DNA of 46,565 nucleotides from a bacterium BMS3Abin11. Lineage in GTDB: Bacteria; Pseudomonadota; Gammaproteobacteria; BMS3Bbin11. Numbering within the stretch: position 1 is the stretch's first letter; the number at the start of each line of letters is the position of its first letter. The stretch covers positions 1 through 46,565 of the forward strand of contig BDTD01000012.1 in the NCBI GenBank assembly GCA_002897635.1, read 5' to 3'. Under the pieces are notes generated by a model. That model worked only from the letters and a program-made list of their open reading frames with translations, was not told the DNA's origin and ran no database searches. This document shows positions 9,140-17,281 of this stretch, piece after piece. The position numbers were made by a program, and so were the translations under genes.

Positions 9140-10075
9140 CTATACTGATTGTGAACTCATGGGTACGTTATGTCCGTACCCATAGCCATAGCCATAGCCA
9201 TAATACTTATGCATATGATGTTGCTTATTCTTATTGAGCAGCATACTGATTATCTTATCACCACCAATGTGCCGCAGTGCTTCATCAACAGCTTCCTGAG
9301 ATGTTTTTTCTGCTTCTACAACTACCACAATCTGCCCCATCAAGCTTGCCAGAACACTTGCCTCTGTAGTCTGTAAAAGCGGTGGTGTATCGACAATAAT
9401 GACGCGGTCAGAAAATCGATTAGATAAATCCTCGACGACACGGTGCATGCTCTCACTGGCGAGCAGTTCATTTGCATTGTCATGGACATGGCCTGCTGGA
9501 ATTATGCGCAGATTGGGAAGATTAGTGTTCAACATGACGTCACCAATACCAGTGCCCTCATTTTCCAGTATATCAATCAGACCTGGTTGGTCACCGCCTA
9601 CGCCAAGTAGTCTCCCCCCTGAAGAGTTTGATATGTCTGCATCGATAAACAATACAGTTTTATCAAGTTCCATGGCGATACTCAGCGCCAGATTGATCGA
9701 GGAAAAAGTCTTTCCCTCTCCCTGCAAGGCGCTGGTTACCATGATTACATTTATATTATCGACCTTGGCAGCACCTTTTCCGGCGATGTTCATCAGCAAA
9801 GGACGCTTGATAGTTCTGTACTCTTCTGCAATTCGGCTTCTGGGCATATCAGGTGTGATCATCCCCAATGATTTAAGGTGCTCAAATGGAATATTTACTG
9901 TCTTGCCGAGTTCTGATTGCGTCGTGGTGTGGACTTCTGCTGAGGGGTTGTATGACGGGCTATCGCCTGAGATAGAGATTTCCTCGACATCGGAGATAGC
10001 AGGAAGGTCAGGTCTGGCCAGGTTGACGGCCGATTTCTTTTCCAGTTTATTCACTGCCTTTTCGATAATGCTCAT
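9140..10075 (-). CDS. Tyrosine autokinase (BY-kinase), XrtA/PEP-CTERM EPS cluster type
   Basis: A 311-residue cytoplasmic BY-kinase. It starts MSIIEKAVNKLEKK, as the family does. The Walker A motif is ALQGEGKTFSS (about residues 116-126), Walker A' is VLFIDADIS and the later DTPPLLQ resembles Walker B. The C-terminus has a tyrosine cluster with repeated Tyr-Gly pairs, the presumed autophosphorylation tail. Such kinases control polymer length with a membrane chain-length partner, here the preceding gene. The ATG at 10075 is preferred over a TTG at 10090, which abuts the upstream stop codon, because it gives the conserved N-terminus. No separate transmembrane activator is fused, so the partner is the GNVR protein. 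Confidence 0.9.
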   Translation of the reverse strand: MSIIEKAVNKLEKKSAVNLARPDLPAISDVEEISISGDSPSYNPSAEVHTTTQSELGKTVNIPFEHLKSLGMITPDMPRSRIAEEYRTIKRPLLMNIAGKGAAKVDNINVIMVTSALQGEGKTFSSINLALSIAMELDKTVLFIDADISNSSGGRLLGVGGDQPGLIDILENEGTGIGDVMLNTNLPNLRIIPAGHVHDNANELLASESMHRVVEDLSNRFSDRVIIVDTPPLLQTTEASVLASLMGQIVVVVEAEKTSQEAVDEALRHIGGDKIISMLLNKNKQHHMHKYYGYGYGYGYGHNVPMSSQSV

Positions 10076-10090
10076 AATAGTCTCGCGCAA

Positions 10091-11632
10091 CTAAATAGAA
10101 AGGATATCCTGGCTCATATTCACCCCTACAAATGCGAGTACGAGAAACAGGGCCAGGGAGGCATACACAAGTCCTCCAATTAATGCCTTACGCTCCTGAT
10201 CAGGAGACGGGATAAAGGTGACACATCCAAGGACAGGTAACCCGGTAGCCCGTCTGAGAGTACGCCGATTATGGAAAACGGGATAAAGCAGAGAGAGCAG
10301 GAATACGATACCTATACTGGCGATGATGGCCACAAAAAATACGCCTGTATTGAGTAGCAATTTATTCGGCTCAGTCGGCTTCAATGGTACAAACGGCGGA
10401 TCTATCACCCTGAATTTAATAGTACTGGCACCTTCCTCCAAATCTTCTGATAAAAATGCCGATTCTCGCCGTTGAAGTAGCTTGGCATGCTGGGCTGAGA
10501 TTGCCCCGTAATCTCGATTCAGCTGCTTCAATCGGGCCTCAACTTCTGGAACTTCATTGACCTTCGCTTCCAGTTCCTTAGCCCTTTTATCATATTCCTC
10601 AGCGCGCACCTTAAGCTCCGCTATCGTCGCTTCTGTCTCTGCCAGCATATTCTGTTTCTGCTGATAGACAGGGTTGTTCAGCAATTCCGGAGTGTTTTTT
10701 GTAGAGCCTGATCTGTTCTTGCGTTTTTTCAGTTTCAGCTCGCTGATCATGCTTTTTATCTGGATCATTTCAGGATGGCGGTCAGTGTATTTTAATGACA
10801 ATCTATCCAGCTTCTCCTGCAGAGATTGAATACGCAGATCAAGTGGCGAATTACTTTGAATTTCATCCATACCTGTATAAAGAAGCGCTGAGTCTTCATC
10901 CTGGTCATCTTCGAGTTGTCGTTCAAGCTCAACTCGTCTGTTTTCCATTTCAGAGAGCTGTAGACGCACTTCACTGGCAGAGTTCTTTACTTCTTGCAGG
11001 CGCTCATAATATTTGCCAACGCCTCCATTCAATACAGCAGCATTTCGTTGTTTGAAGTCTACCATACGAGTTTCTGCTTCTTTTAGGCGCACCTCATAAT
11101 CAGCTATCTGTTTTTCAATAAATGTTTGTGCCTCGTTACTGTCCAGGCGTTTATTTCCAAGCGTACTTTCAGTAAACACTGATATAAGTGACTGGACCAT
11201 TAACTTTGCTGTGTCCCTGTCTTTATGTTTGAAAGATGCTGTGTAGAGGGATGAATTGCGACGATCACCCGTTAAGCTGATTTTTTCACTCAACTTTTTA
11301 AATAAATCCTCCTTATCCTGCTCATTGTTTACCTGTAGATCCAGGTCTGTCATACGCATCAGCTTTTCCAGATTCGGACGGCTGAGTAGAGTTCTGCTCA
11401 CTAAGGCTGTTCTTTGCCTTAAATCCGGTTGAACAGTCAGGCCTTTCAGTAGTGGGCGCAATATCGAATTTGTATCAACGTAAATTCTGGCGGTGGCCAG
11501 GTATTGCTCTGGTATGGTTGCTACCCAGATCCAGCCCGCTATAGATATCAGCCAGACCAGTGCCAGCATAACCCAGCGGAAGCGCCATGCTCCCCAGAAA
11601 TAGTCAGATATCTGTGCCAGTATTACTTGCAT
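10091..11632 (-). CDS. Polysaccharide chain-length determinant (Wzz/GNVR type)
   Basis: A 513-residue inner-membrane protein. TM1 lies at about residues 18-36 (RWVMLALVWLISIAGWIWV) and TM2 and a further hydrophobic segment near the C-terminus (FFVAIIASIGIVFLLSLLYP and ALFLVLAFVGVNMS). The long periplasmic part is predominantly coiled coil, followed by LNRDYGAISAQHAKLLQRRESA, the conserved membrane-proximal segment. It sets polymer chain length and docks the tyrosine kinase encoded next. Five bases separate it from the export lipoprotein gene. Length and architecture match the XrtA-cluster subfamily. Confidence 0.9.
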   Translation of the reverse strand: MQVILAQISDYFWGAWRFRWVMLALVWLISIAGWIWVATIPEQYLATARIYVDTNSILRPLLKGLTVQPDLRQRTALVSRTLLSRPNLEKLMRMTDLDLQVNNEQDKEDLFKKLSEKISLTGDRRNSSLYTASFKHKDRDTAKLMVQSLISVFTESTLGNKRLDSNEAQTFIEKQIADYEVRLKEAETRMVDFKQRNAAVLNGGVGKYYERLQEVKNSASEVRLQLSEMENRRVELERQLEDDQDEDSALLYTGMDEIQSNSPLDLRIQSLQEKLDRLSLKYTDRHPEMIQIKSMISELKLKKRKNRSGSTKNTPELLNNPVYQQKQNMLAETEATIAELKVRAEEYDKRAKELEAKVNEVPEVEARLKQLNRDYGAISAQHAKLLQRRESAFLSEDLEEGASTIKFRVIDPPFVPLKPTEPNKLLLNTGVFFVAIIASIGIVFLLSLLYPVFHNRRTLRRATGLPVLGCVTFIPSPDQERKALIGGLVYASLALFLVLAFVGVNMSQDILSI

Positions 11633-11637
11633 TTTAA

Positions 11638-12279
11638 TTAGAACCAGGACTCTGGAATGATAACTATGTCGCCTGGAAGCAGTGACAGATTTGCCGAGAT
11701 ATCTCCATCCTTTATAAGGTCATCAAGACGCACACTGAATGTTTTTTGTTTGCCATCATATGCCCGAATGAGAACAGCCTTATTGCCATTAGCGAAAGGA
11801 GTCAAACCGCCTACTGCTATCATTAAATCAAGCAGAGACATGTGTTTGTAATATGGAATTTTTAGAGGGCGCATTGCCTCGCCGATTACCCGAACCTGCT
11901 GGGGAGGGATGCCGACAAAACCATTGACTATGACGCTGACAACCGGATTTTTTACATACTCGGAATAAGCTACCTCGATATCACGCGCTAACTGTGTTGA
12001 GGTTTTTCCGCTGGCCGGAATATCCTCTACCAGACGGGTAGTGATTTTTCCGTCTGGCCTGACAGGCACACTCAACGTCAATTCAGGGTTGCCCCATACA
12101 AAAATCTCCATCGAATCGCCAGGTCCAATTATGTAATTGAAATCCTGAGGCAGATTGCGTTGATCTTCCGGTATTTGGGGATAACTGGATGTTGTTGAGC
12201 AACCAGAAATGATTACTAACGCCAGACTCAATCCAATTATTAAAAACTTTTTCGTAAACAACTTCGGAAATTCGTACAC
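11638..12279 (-). CDS. Polysaccharide export lipoprotein (Wza-like, short)
   Basis: A 213-residue outer-membrane export protein. The signal sequence ends in the lipobox IISGC, giving a lipidated Cys at about residue 27. The poly_export domain follows (YIIGPGDSMEIFVWGNPELT, DGKITTRLVEDIPASGKT, VSVIVNGF) with one SLBB-like repeat (VRVIGEAMRPLKIPYYKHMSLLDLMIAVGG). The start is a GTG preceded by a strong GGGGAGG ribosome site. It is the first gene of the minus-strand EPS operon. The protein is shorter than E. coli Wza, as usual in XrtA-linked clusters. Confidence 0.92.
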   Translation of the reverse strand: MYEFPKLFTKKFLIIGLSLALVIISGCSTTSSYPQIPEDQRNLPQDFNYIIGPGDSMEIFVWGNPELTLSVPVRPDGKITTRLVEDIPASGKTSTQLARDIEVAYSEYVKNPVVSVIVNGFVGIPPQQVRVIGEAMRPLKIPYYKHMSLLDLMIAVGGLTPFANGNKAVLIRAYDGKQKTFSVRLDDLIKDGDISANLSLLPGDIVIIPESWF

Positions 12280-12328
12280 TGATCGATCCTCCCCTATTAC
12301 TTTATTCGTTTTGTATTACAACATTGAG

Positions 12329-12356
12329 ATTCTAGCTTAAATCATATGGAATACAA
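12329..12356 (-). promoter_or_regulatory. Candidate sigma-70 promoter of the EPS operon
   Basis: Read on the minus strand, TTGTAT (12351-12356) and TAGAAT (12329-12334) are 16 bp apart and lie about 50 bp upstream of the GTG start of the export lipoprotein gene. Both hexamers are one or two bases from consensus. Assigned by eye only. Confidence 0.5.
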
Positions 12357-12436
12357 GCCAGTAGAGCAGAAAATTGTAAAAAATCAGGTGTAATCTGACA
12401 CTTAAGGGCAGGCCTGATGATCACTACTCTTCAGTG

Positions 12437-12602
12437 TATAGGGCGCCTCTATTAATTCATGAATAATCATCTTGCATCCAAAACCCACCATATCTGCGTT
12501 AAGAACCTTCGCAATTGCTAGCTATTACGTGCGTTTCTTGCCTTGATCTGGCAGCTTTTGAATCCAATCTGAATTATCCTGAATTAATAGAGGCGCCCTA
12601 TA
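12437..12602. mobile_element. MITE-like 166-bp element with 23-bp terminal inverted repeats
   Basis: The ends (12437-12459 and 12580-12602) are perfect inverted copies reading TATAGGGCGCCTCTATTAAT... inward. Similarity continues a few bases inward with mismatches. TATA at each edge could be a target duplication or part of the repeat. No coding capacity is seen. Half-copies of related termini (GGGAGCCTCTGATTAAT and GGGAACCTCTGATTAAT) occur at 17228, 35624 and 36688, so this is a family. Confidence 0.8.
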
Positions 12603-12670
12603 GATATGATATCATCCTGCCAGGTTGAATTAATGAAGATATTTGAAATACACAAATCATATAAGACGTT

Positions 12671-14056
12671 ATGAAAGGCGCACTACCACACCGTATTACA
12701 TGGGCAAAAGCAGGGCTGGTCTTACTTCTTGGTGATATTTTAGCAATATCAATACTTTACGAAACTGTTCATTATGTCCGGCTGGGGATATTCATAGATC
12801 TATTATCTATACCATTTTTTTCGGTATTAACCGCAGTTCTACTGACCCTGTATGTAACAGACGTCTATCGAATAGAAACCCCTGTTGCTCTCTCGAGGCT
12901 ACCACTATCAGCTGCATTCGCGTCTTTATTTTCAATATTAGTCAGTGCAGCAATTATATATGCTTTCGGCCCATTACAATTCGATTCAATTTTCGGTCGT
13001 GGTGTGATGCCGGTTGCATTGATACTTTTTTCTGTCTGGGCGTTTTGGTCAAGGTATGCATTATCCAGATGGTTCGAAAAAATACAGGAAGCAAGGCGGT
13101 GGTTATACCTGGGAAGTGTTGAAAAATTAGTATGCCTGATAAAAGATTTCAACCTGGATTCATCTGACAGTGTAATTTTACTGGATGATAAAGAGAACGA
13201 AGACGCACTGCCAGCTGACTATGTAAGATGTGTTCAGGGGCGTGTGAGTCAGTTAACATCAGCCGATTTACAGGGTATTACGGATGTCGTTGTTGCTACA
13301 GACCACGCCTTCACGGATATTGAAATATCGGCACTAATGAAAATCCGGGCATCCGGTGCTGGTGTATTCGACTTCACAGCATTTTACGAACAATATCAGT
13401 CTAAGGTGCCCGTGGTGCATTTAAAACATGGCTGGTTCGTGCAGGGAGGTGGATTTTATCTGTTGCAAAATAAAATTGGCCTCAAAATTAAACGCATAAT
13501 AGATATATTTCTATCAGTAGTATGCATTCTTGTACTGAGCCCAATTTTATTAATTACAGGTATAATTGTGAAACTGGATTCCAGTGGCCCTGCCATCTAT
13601 ACGCAATTGCGTGTCGGGTTAAATGGAAAGTGTTTTTATATATATAAAATCAGATCAATGATTAACGATGCTGAAACGGATGGAGTTAAGTGGGCTGAGG
13701 ATGATGACCCACGCATCACACGAGTTGGCCGATTTATCAGAAAGATCAGGATAGATGAACTCCCGCAATTGCTAAATGTGTTGAGAGGGGATATGAGTTT
13801 TATCGGCCCGCGTCCGGAACGATCTGAGTTTATTAAAAAGTTAGTAAATGAGATCCCATACTACGATTTGCGGCACCTTGTTTTGCCAGGAATAACTGGC
13901 TGGGCTCAGGTGATGTATCCATATGGCGCATCTGTAGAAGATGCACGTGAAAAGCTGGAATACGATCTATTTTATATAAAGAACTATTCCCTGTTACTGG
14001 ATTTTGCAATTCTTATGAAGACATTGCGTATCATACTCTGGCATAGAGGGCGTTAA
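12671..14056 (+). CDS. Initiating sugar transferase, polyprenyl-phosphate type (XrtA EPS cluster)
   Basis: A 461-residue polyprenyl glycosylphosphotransferase. The N-terminal half has several membrane segments (about residues 10-120) and a Rossmann-like CoA-binding-type domain. A further membrane segment (IIDIFLSVVCILVLSPILLITG) leads into the catalytic domain with YKIRSM, RKIRIDELPQLLNVLRGDMSF and IGPRPERSEF, the bacterial sugar transferase signature. It attaches the first sugar-1-phosphate to undecaprenyl phosphate. It is divergent from the rest of the cluster. Its last 26 bp overlap the convergent glycosyltransferase gene. Confidence 0.92.
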   Translation: MKGALPHRITWAKAGLVLLLGDILAISILYETVHYVRLGIFIDLLSIPFFSVLTAVLLTLYVTDVYRIETPVALSRLPLSAAFASLFSILVSAAIIYAFGPLQFDSIFGRGVMPVALILFSVWAFWSRYALSRWFEKIQEARRWLYLGSVEKLVCLIKDFNLDSSDSVILLDDKENEDALPADYVRCVQGRVSQLTSADLQGITDVVVATDHAFTDIEISALMKIRASGAGVFDFTAFYEQYQSKVPVVHLKHGWFVQGGGFYLLQNKIGLKIKRIIDIFLSVVCILVLSPILLITGIIVKLDSSGPAIYTQLRVGLNGKCFYIYKIRSMINDAETDGVKWAEDDDPRITRVGRFIRKIRIDELPQLLNVLRGDMSFIGPRPERSEFIKKLVNEIPYYDLRHLVLPGITGWAQVMYPYGASVEDAREKLEYDLFYIKNYSLLLDFAILMKTLRIILWHRGR

Positions 14057-15149
14057 CTTCGAGCGAACGATATATTGCCTCTATTTTTTTTAACATAATA
14101 TTTGTTGTAAATAATTGTTCGAATTGCTGTCTGGCCTGAGTACCCATTTCCAGCCTGAGTGCTTTGTCATTGATTAACTCCTGCATTGCCAGCTTGAGTC
14201 CCGCTATCTCTCCACGGGGAACCAGCCTGCCATTGGTGCGATCAGTAATGGCTTCATGTATTCCACCAACATCACATGCGATAACAGGCAAACCAGCCCG
14301 CATAGCCTCCAGAATACTGATAGGAAATCCTTCCCAGTCTGATACCAGTATAAAAACGTCTGAGTCGGCAAGCAGGGCATCAACGTCATCACGTGAGCCT
14401 AAAAACTCGACGATATCCGAGAGATTTAATTCTTCTGCGCGTTTCTTCATTTGTTCAAGCAGTGGACCATTTCCTACGAGTCGTAGCCTGAAATTCGCTT
14501 TGATCGTTGCAGCTGCATCAATCAACTGTGCGTAGTATTTCGGTGCAGCAAACCGTGCAACCATGATCAGAGTTATGGGCCTTGCATTATCTTTATTAAC
14601 CGTTGGGAGTGCTTGATCTGTTATGCCATTGTGTATCGTAACTATTCTTTCTGGTCTGCCTATACGGTAGCGAATGGCGAGATCTCGATCCGTATCAGAA
14701 ACTGTAATAATACAATTCGTCCAGCAGGCGAGTAGCCGTTCCGGTAACAGGCCAATCAATTTTCGTGACAGTGGTGTGCCCTCAGCAAATGACCATCCGT
14801 GTGCAGTAAATACCGTTTTTATGCCAAGTCTATGTGCTGCCAGTCTACCGAGTATGCCAGCCTTGGATGAGTGACAGTGAATAAGGTCAGGTTTGGATTC
14901 TTTCAGCACCGAAACTATTTCCTTATATGCTTTATAGTCCCTGGTCGGTGACAGGTTTCTCTGAAGGTTGGCGATCAGGTAAGTGCGTATGCCAAGATTC
15001 ATGGCCTCATCGAGCAGGAAACCTTCTTCTCCTGTTGCCAGCACCAGCTCATACTGATCCTTAAACCCCTTCAGGAGCTCAAGGACATGGGATTGAGCGC
15101 CTCCCGGTTCTGAGCGGGTGATTAAGTAAAGAATTCGTTTTTTTTGCAT
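14031..15149 (-). CDS. Glycosyltransferase family 4
   Basis: A 372-residue GT-B enzyme. N-terminal ILYLITRSEPGGAQSHVLELLKG is the acceptor-side loop. The C-terminal half has LIMVARFAAPK, LRLVGNGPLLEQM, VEFLGSRDDV and SDWEGFPISILEAMRAGLPVIACDVGG, the donor-site E(x7)E-type motif. It lies 44 bp after the MotB-like gene on the same strand, so it is probably cotranscribed with the MotA/MotB-like pair. It is convergent and overlapping with the sugar transferase gene. Its substrate is unknown, and a role in the neighbouring EPS or in a surface glycan linked to the ion-channel pair is inference. Confidence 0.88.
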   Translation of the reverse strand: MQKKRILYLITRSEPGGAQSHVLELLKGFKDQYELVLATGEEGFLLDEAMNLGIRTYLIANLQRNLSPTRDYKAYKEIVSVLKESKPDLIHCHSSKAGILGRLAAHRLGIKTVFTAHGWSFAEGTPLSRKLIGLLPERLLACWTNCIITVSDTDRDLAIRYRIGRPERIVTIHNGITDQALPTVNKDNARPITLIMVARFAAPKYYAQLIDAAATIKANFRLRLVGNGPLLEQMKKRAEELNLSDIVEFLGSRDDVDALLADSDVFILVSDWEGFPISILEAMRAGLPVIACDVGGIHEAITDRTNGRLVPRGEIAGLKLAMQELINDKALRLEMGTQARQQFEQLFTTNIMLKKIEAIYRSLEVNALYARV

Positions 15150-15193
15150 TAAATCACACGATTTTTAAAGGTGCGTACAGTATTCAATAGATA

Positions 15194-16123
15194 CTAATTC
15201 GCATGGTAGTAATCATATTTTCCCAGGATATCCTTGGAGAACTTCCAGGCGTCGTTGTAGGAAAGCCGGCTGTCTTCCGGGAAGATCAAACGAATATAGA
15301 GATTCTTACCGTATTGCTTTTTCAATTTGGCAAGTCTGCTGTGTAACTGTTTTTTGCTAACTACTGCTGAGGAAGACTGGCCCGTATCCCTGATTTTATA
15401 GATGTGGTTTTTGTCTTTTTTTGCATAGAAGACCTCAACAACATGTTTTCCTTTTGAAGTCCTGGCAGGTTTTATCAGCCTGTCATATTTTACCTGCAGG
15501 TTGCTATATTCGCCGCGTATGCTGGCAAGTTCCTGGTCGGCACTGGCGGCCTGTAAGGTGATAGCAGAAAGTTTGCTTTCGGAGAGCTTCTGTGCTTCTT
15601 TACTGCGGGCAAGTTTGGATGTTAATACCGTTTGCCGTTGAATCAGTTCATTCAGCCGGGCTTCAATACGTGCCAGAATTTGTGATTTTTCTTCAAGTTG
15701 TTTTTCAACATTTTCTTTTTCAAGTTTTACAGAGTCATGAGTTTCCTGCAGGGCAGAATAAAGGCCGCTTAAGGATTGCAACTCCTTTTGAGCAGTTGAT
15801 AGTTGGCCTTCCATCGTTTTTCGCCGGTCATTGGAAAGAATTATCAACATGCGCAGACGTGCCAGTTCTTCCTCTGCATCAGATAGCTGGTTACTTACGA
15901 TGCTTTTTTCCTGCGAGGTCGATTCTGCCAGTTCGGTGGCCCTCTGTTTTTCCAGTAAAGCAGCTTTCATATTATTGGTGACTTCTATGTTTTGCAGTAT
16001 GACGACGACCATGCCTAACAGAAAGATCATCACGATAACTGTCATGATGTCAGTAAAGCTGGGCCAGAAGCCCTCGTCTTCACTGTGACGGCGATTAAGC
16101 CGTAGATCTACAAAGCCACTCAT
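15194..16123 (-). CDS. MotB/ExbD-like membrane protein with long coiled coil
   Basis: A 309-residue protein. A short cytoplasmic N-terminus leads into one membrane helix, FWPSFTDIMTVIVMIFLLGMVVVIL, in which Asp25 sits where the ion-binding Asp of MotB/ExbD/TolR lies. Residues about 50-220 are a periplasmic heptad-rich coiled coil. The last about 85 residues form a small Lys/Arg/Tyr-rich domain (HVVEVFYAKKDKNHIYKI ... RLIFPEDSRLSYNDAWKFSKDIL). I do not recognise an OmpA-type peptidoglycan-binding domain in it. The gene overlaps the MotA-like gene by four bases. The pair should form a proton- or sodium-driven stator-like complex. Its target is unknown. Confidence 0.7.
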   Translation of the reverse strand: MSGFVDLRLNRRHSEDEGFWPSFTDIMTVIVMIFLLGMVVVILQNIEVTNNMKAALLEKQRATELAESTSQEKSIVSNQLSDAEEELARLRMLIILSNDRRKTMEGQLSTAQKELQSLSGLYSALQETHDSVKLEKENVEKQLEEKSQILARIEARLNELIQRQTVLTSKLARSKEAQKLSESKLSAITLQAASADQELASIRGEYSNLQVKYDRLIKPARTSKGKHVVEVFYAKKDKNHIYKIRDTGQSSSAVVSKKQLHSRLAKLKKQYGKNLYIRLIFPEDSRLSYNDAWKFSKDILGKYDYYHAN

Positions 16124-17022
16124 TTTAGAGGCAAACGGAAGCCATCACGCAGCAGCGTTTCCAGCCTGTCCATATGGTGGTTAATACTGCCATTACTCTC
16201 CTGAGAGATTTTTATAACATTTGCAAGCAGCATGGCAGCGCGGCTATTTTCTTCCTGTGTGCTCTTCATTTCAGTAATCAATGATTGCAACTGCTGAAGA
16301 ATATTATCCGTATTTCTCAAAACATCTGATTCAGTAACGCTGCGACTGTCCAACAGGCTTTGTGTGATCTCTTCGATCTGGCTTAGAATATTTGTCTGGA
16401 TATCCGTCAGCTTGCTATAGAAAAAATGGAAAAATATGTAGCTGAAAATGGCTGTCATGGTGGTAGATAATGCCGTGGACATACCATGTATAACCGTGGT
16501 CATACCAGAGATGCTGCCACTACCGGAAATCATTTCATTGGCGCCGACCAGTGAAATTGATAGAGAAATGATGGTGCCGAATACTCCTGCCAGAATAAGA
16601 ATGTTATTTATAAAAATGGGATAACTGGTTCTCAGGCTTTGTTGTGCAACCAGGGTTGCAGCCAGGGCATTTTGGTCTACGTTTGTGCCAGCCTTCTGCA
16701 GTTCTCTGACGCGCTGGTATCTTTGTACGATTATGCTGTGGCTGGAGATGCCTTCATCCGGTTCATCAATATCGCGAGTCAGATTTTTGCGAAATTGTTT
16801 TAAGGCAGTCTCTTCCCGTGAATAATATCCGTAGCCCTGAATAATTCGCACCAGTCCGGTAAAGAACAGAACAAGTATGAAACCATTAATGATGGGGCCG
16901 GCGAGTGTTTCCTGATCTTCAATATAAAATCCATACAGAAAATTATAATTTAGAAATACCAGAAGCAGCACCACGGCAATTCCGGTCAGTAATTGTATAA
17001 GTGCTACTTTGCACGTTTGCAT
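16120..17022 (-). CDS. MotA/TolQ/ExbB-like ion-channel protein
   Basis: A 300-residue protein with four predicted membrane helices: about residues 8-30, 42-62, 135-160 (LILAGVFGTIISLSISLVGA) and 172-200 (MTTVIHGMSTALSTTMTAIFSYIFF). The last two carry the pattern of the MotA/ExbB channel family. Between TM2 and TM3 is a cytoplasmic domain, and the last about 95 residues are a helical tail. A GGAG ribosome site precedes the ATG. It is first in an apparent three-gene operon with the MotB-like gene and a glycosyltransferase. It is neither flagellar MotA (no flagellar genes) nor TolQ (no tol genes). The precise system is unrecognised. Confidence 0.8.
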   Translation of the reverse strand: MQTCKVALIQLLTGIAVVLLLVFLNYNFLYGFYIEDQETLAGPIINGFILVLFFTGLVRIIQGYGYYSREETALKQFRKNLTRDIDEPDEGISSHSIIVQRYQRVRELQKAGTNVDQNALAATLVAQQSLRTSYPIFINNILILAGVFGTIISLSISLVGANEMISGSGSISGMTTVIHGMSTALSTTMTAIFSYIFFHFFYSKLTDIQTNILSQIEEITQSLLDSRSVTESDVLRNTDNILQQLQSLITEMKSTQEENSRAAMLLANVIKISQESNGSINHHMDRLETLLRDGFRLPLK

Positions 17023-17105
17023 GAAAAAGTTCTCCAGAAATGGATAGACCAGACAGGTCTTTTATATGAGTGCCTCAATTGAGGTGCCCTTAATAAAAAG
17101 AACCT

Positions 17106-17189
17106 GTCATTGTGAGTGAAGTTCGGCAATCTCATATAATATAATCAAGCACTTAGAGATTGCTTCGTCACTACGCTCCTCGCAACGAC
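17106..17189. repeat. Imperfect palindromic intergenic repeat
   Basis: The stretch GTCATTGTGAGTGAAG... faces ...ATTGCTTCGTCACTACG and CTCCTCGCAACGAC, and GCAATCTCATATAAT faces an inner AGAGATTGC. It resembles the common bacterial intergenic family reading GAGATTGCTTCGTCGC...TCGCAATGAC. It lies between the MotA-like gene and the 3' end of prlC. Confidence 0.6.
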
Positions 17190-17227
17190 GAATAACTGGT
17201 CTGTGCATAATTAGTAAGTAGTAAATT

Positions 17228-17250
17228 CCAGGGAGCCTCTGATTAATTAT
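17228..17250. repeat. Solo terminus of the GGGRNCCTCTGATTAAT family
   Basis: CCAGGGAGCCTCTGATTAAT matches the arm of the palindrome at 36688 with one difference and resembles the terminus of the 166-bp element at 12437. No matching inverted end is visible nearby, so it is a solo end or remnant about 30 bp beyond the prlC stop. Confidence 0.6.
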
Positions 17251-17281
17251 GCCACATCTCTTGCTTACAGGCTGGTTTACA

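Larger units (their letters stand above)
12280..12670. promoter_or_regulatory. Divergent intergenic region of the EPS locus
   Basis: This 391-bp gap separates the minus-strand EPS operon from the plus-strand sugar transferase gene. It holds a candidate sigma-70 promoter for the operon and a 166-bp inverted-repeat element (12437-12602). The sugar transferase must be expressed from within or beyond the right end of that element. I see no gene here. Confidence 0.7.

Noticed and set aside
9399-10094. A 231-codon plus-strand open frame
   Set aside because: It is antisense to the tyrosine kinase gene, whose motifs are complete. The composition is low-complexity Ser-rich and there is no ribosome site.
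15194-17022. Zorya anti-phage system (ZorA/ZorB-like pair)
   Set aside because: The MotA/MotB-like pair is suggestive, but no ZorC, ZorD or ZorE gene is adjacent. The MotA-like protein lacks the very long cytoplasmic tail of ZorA, and the operon continues into a glycosyltransferase.
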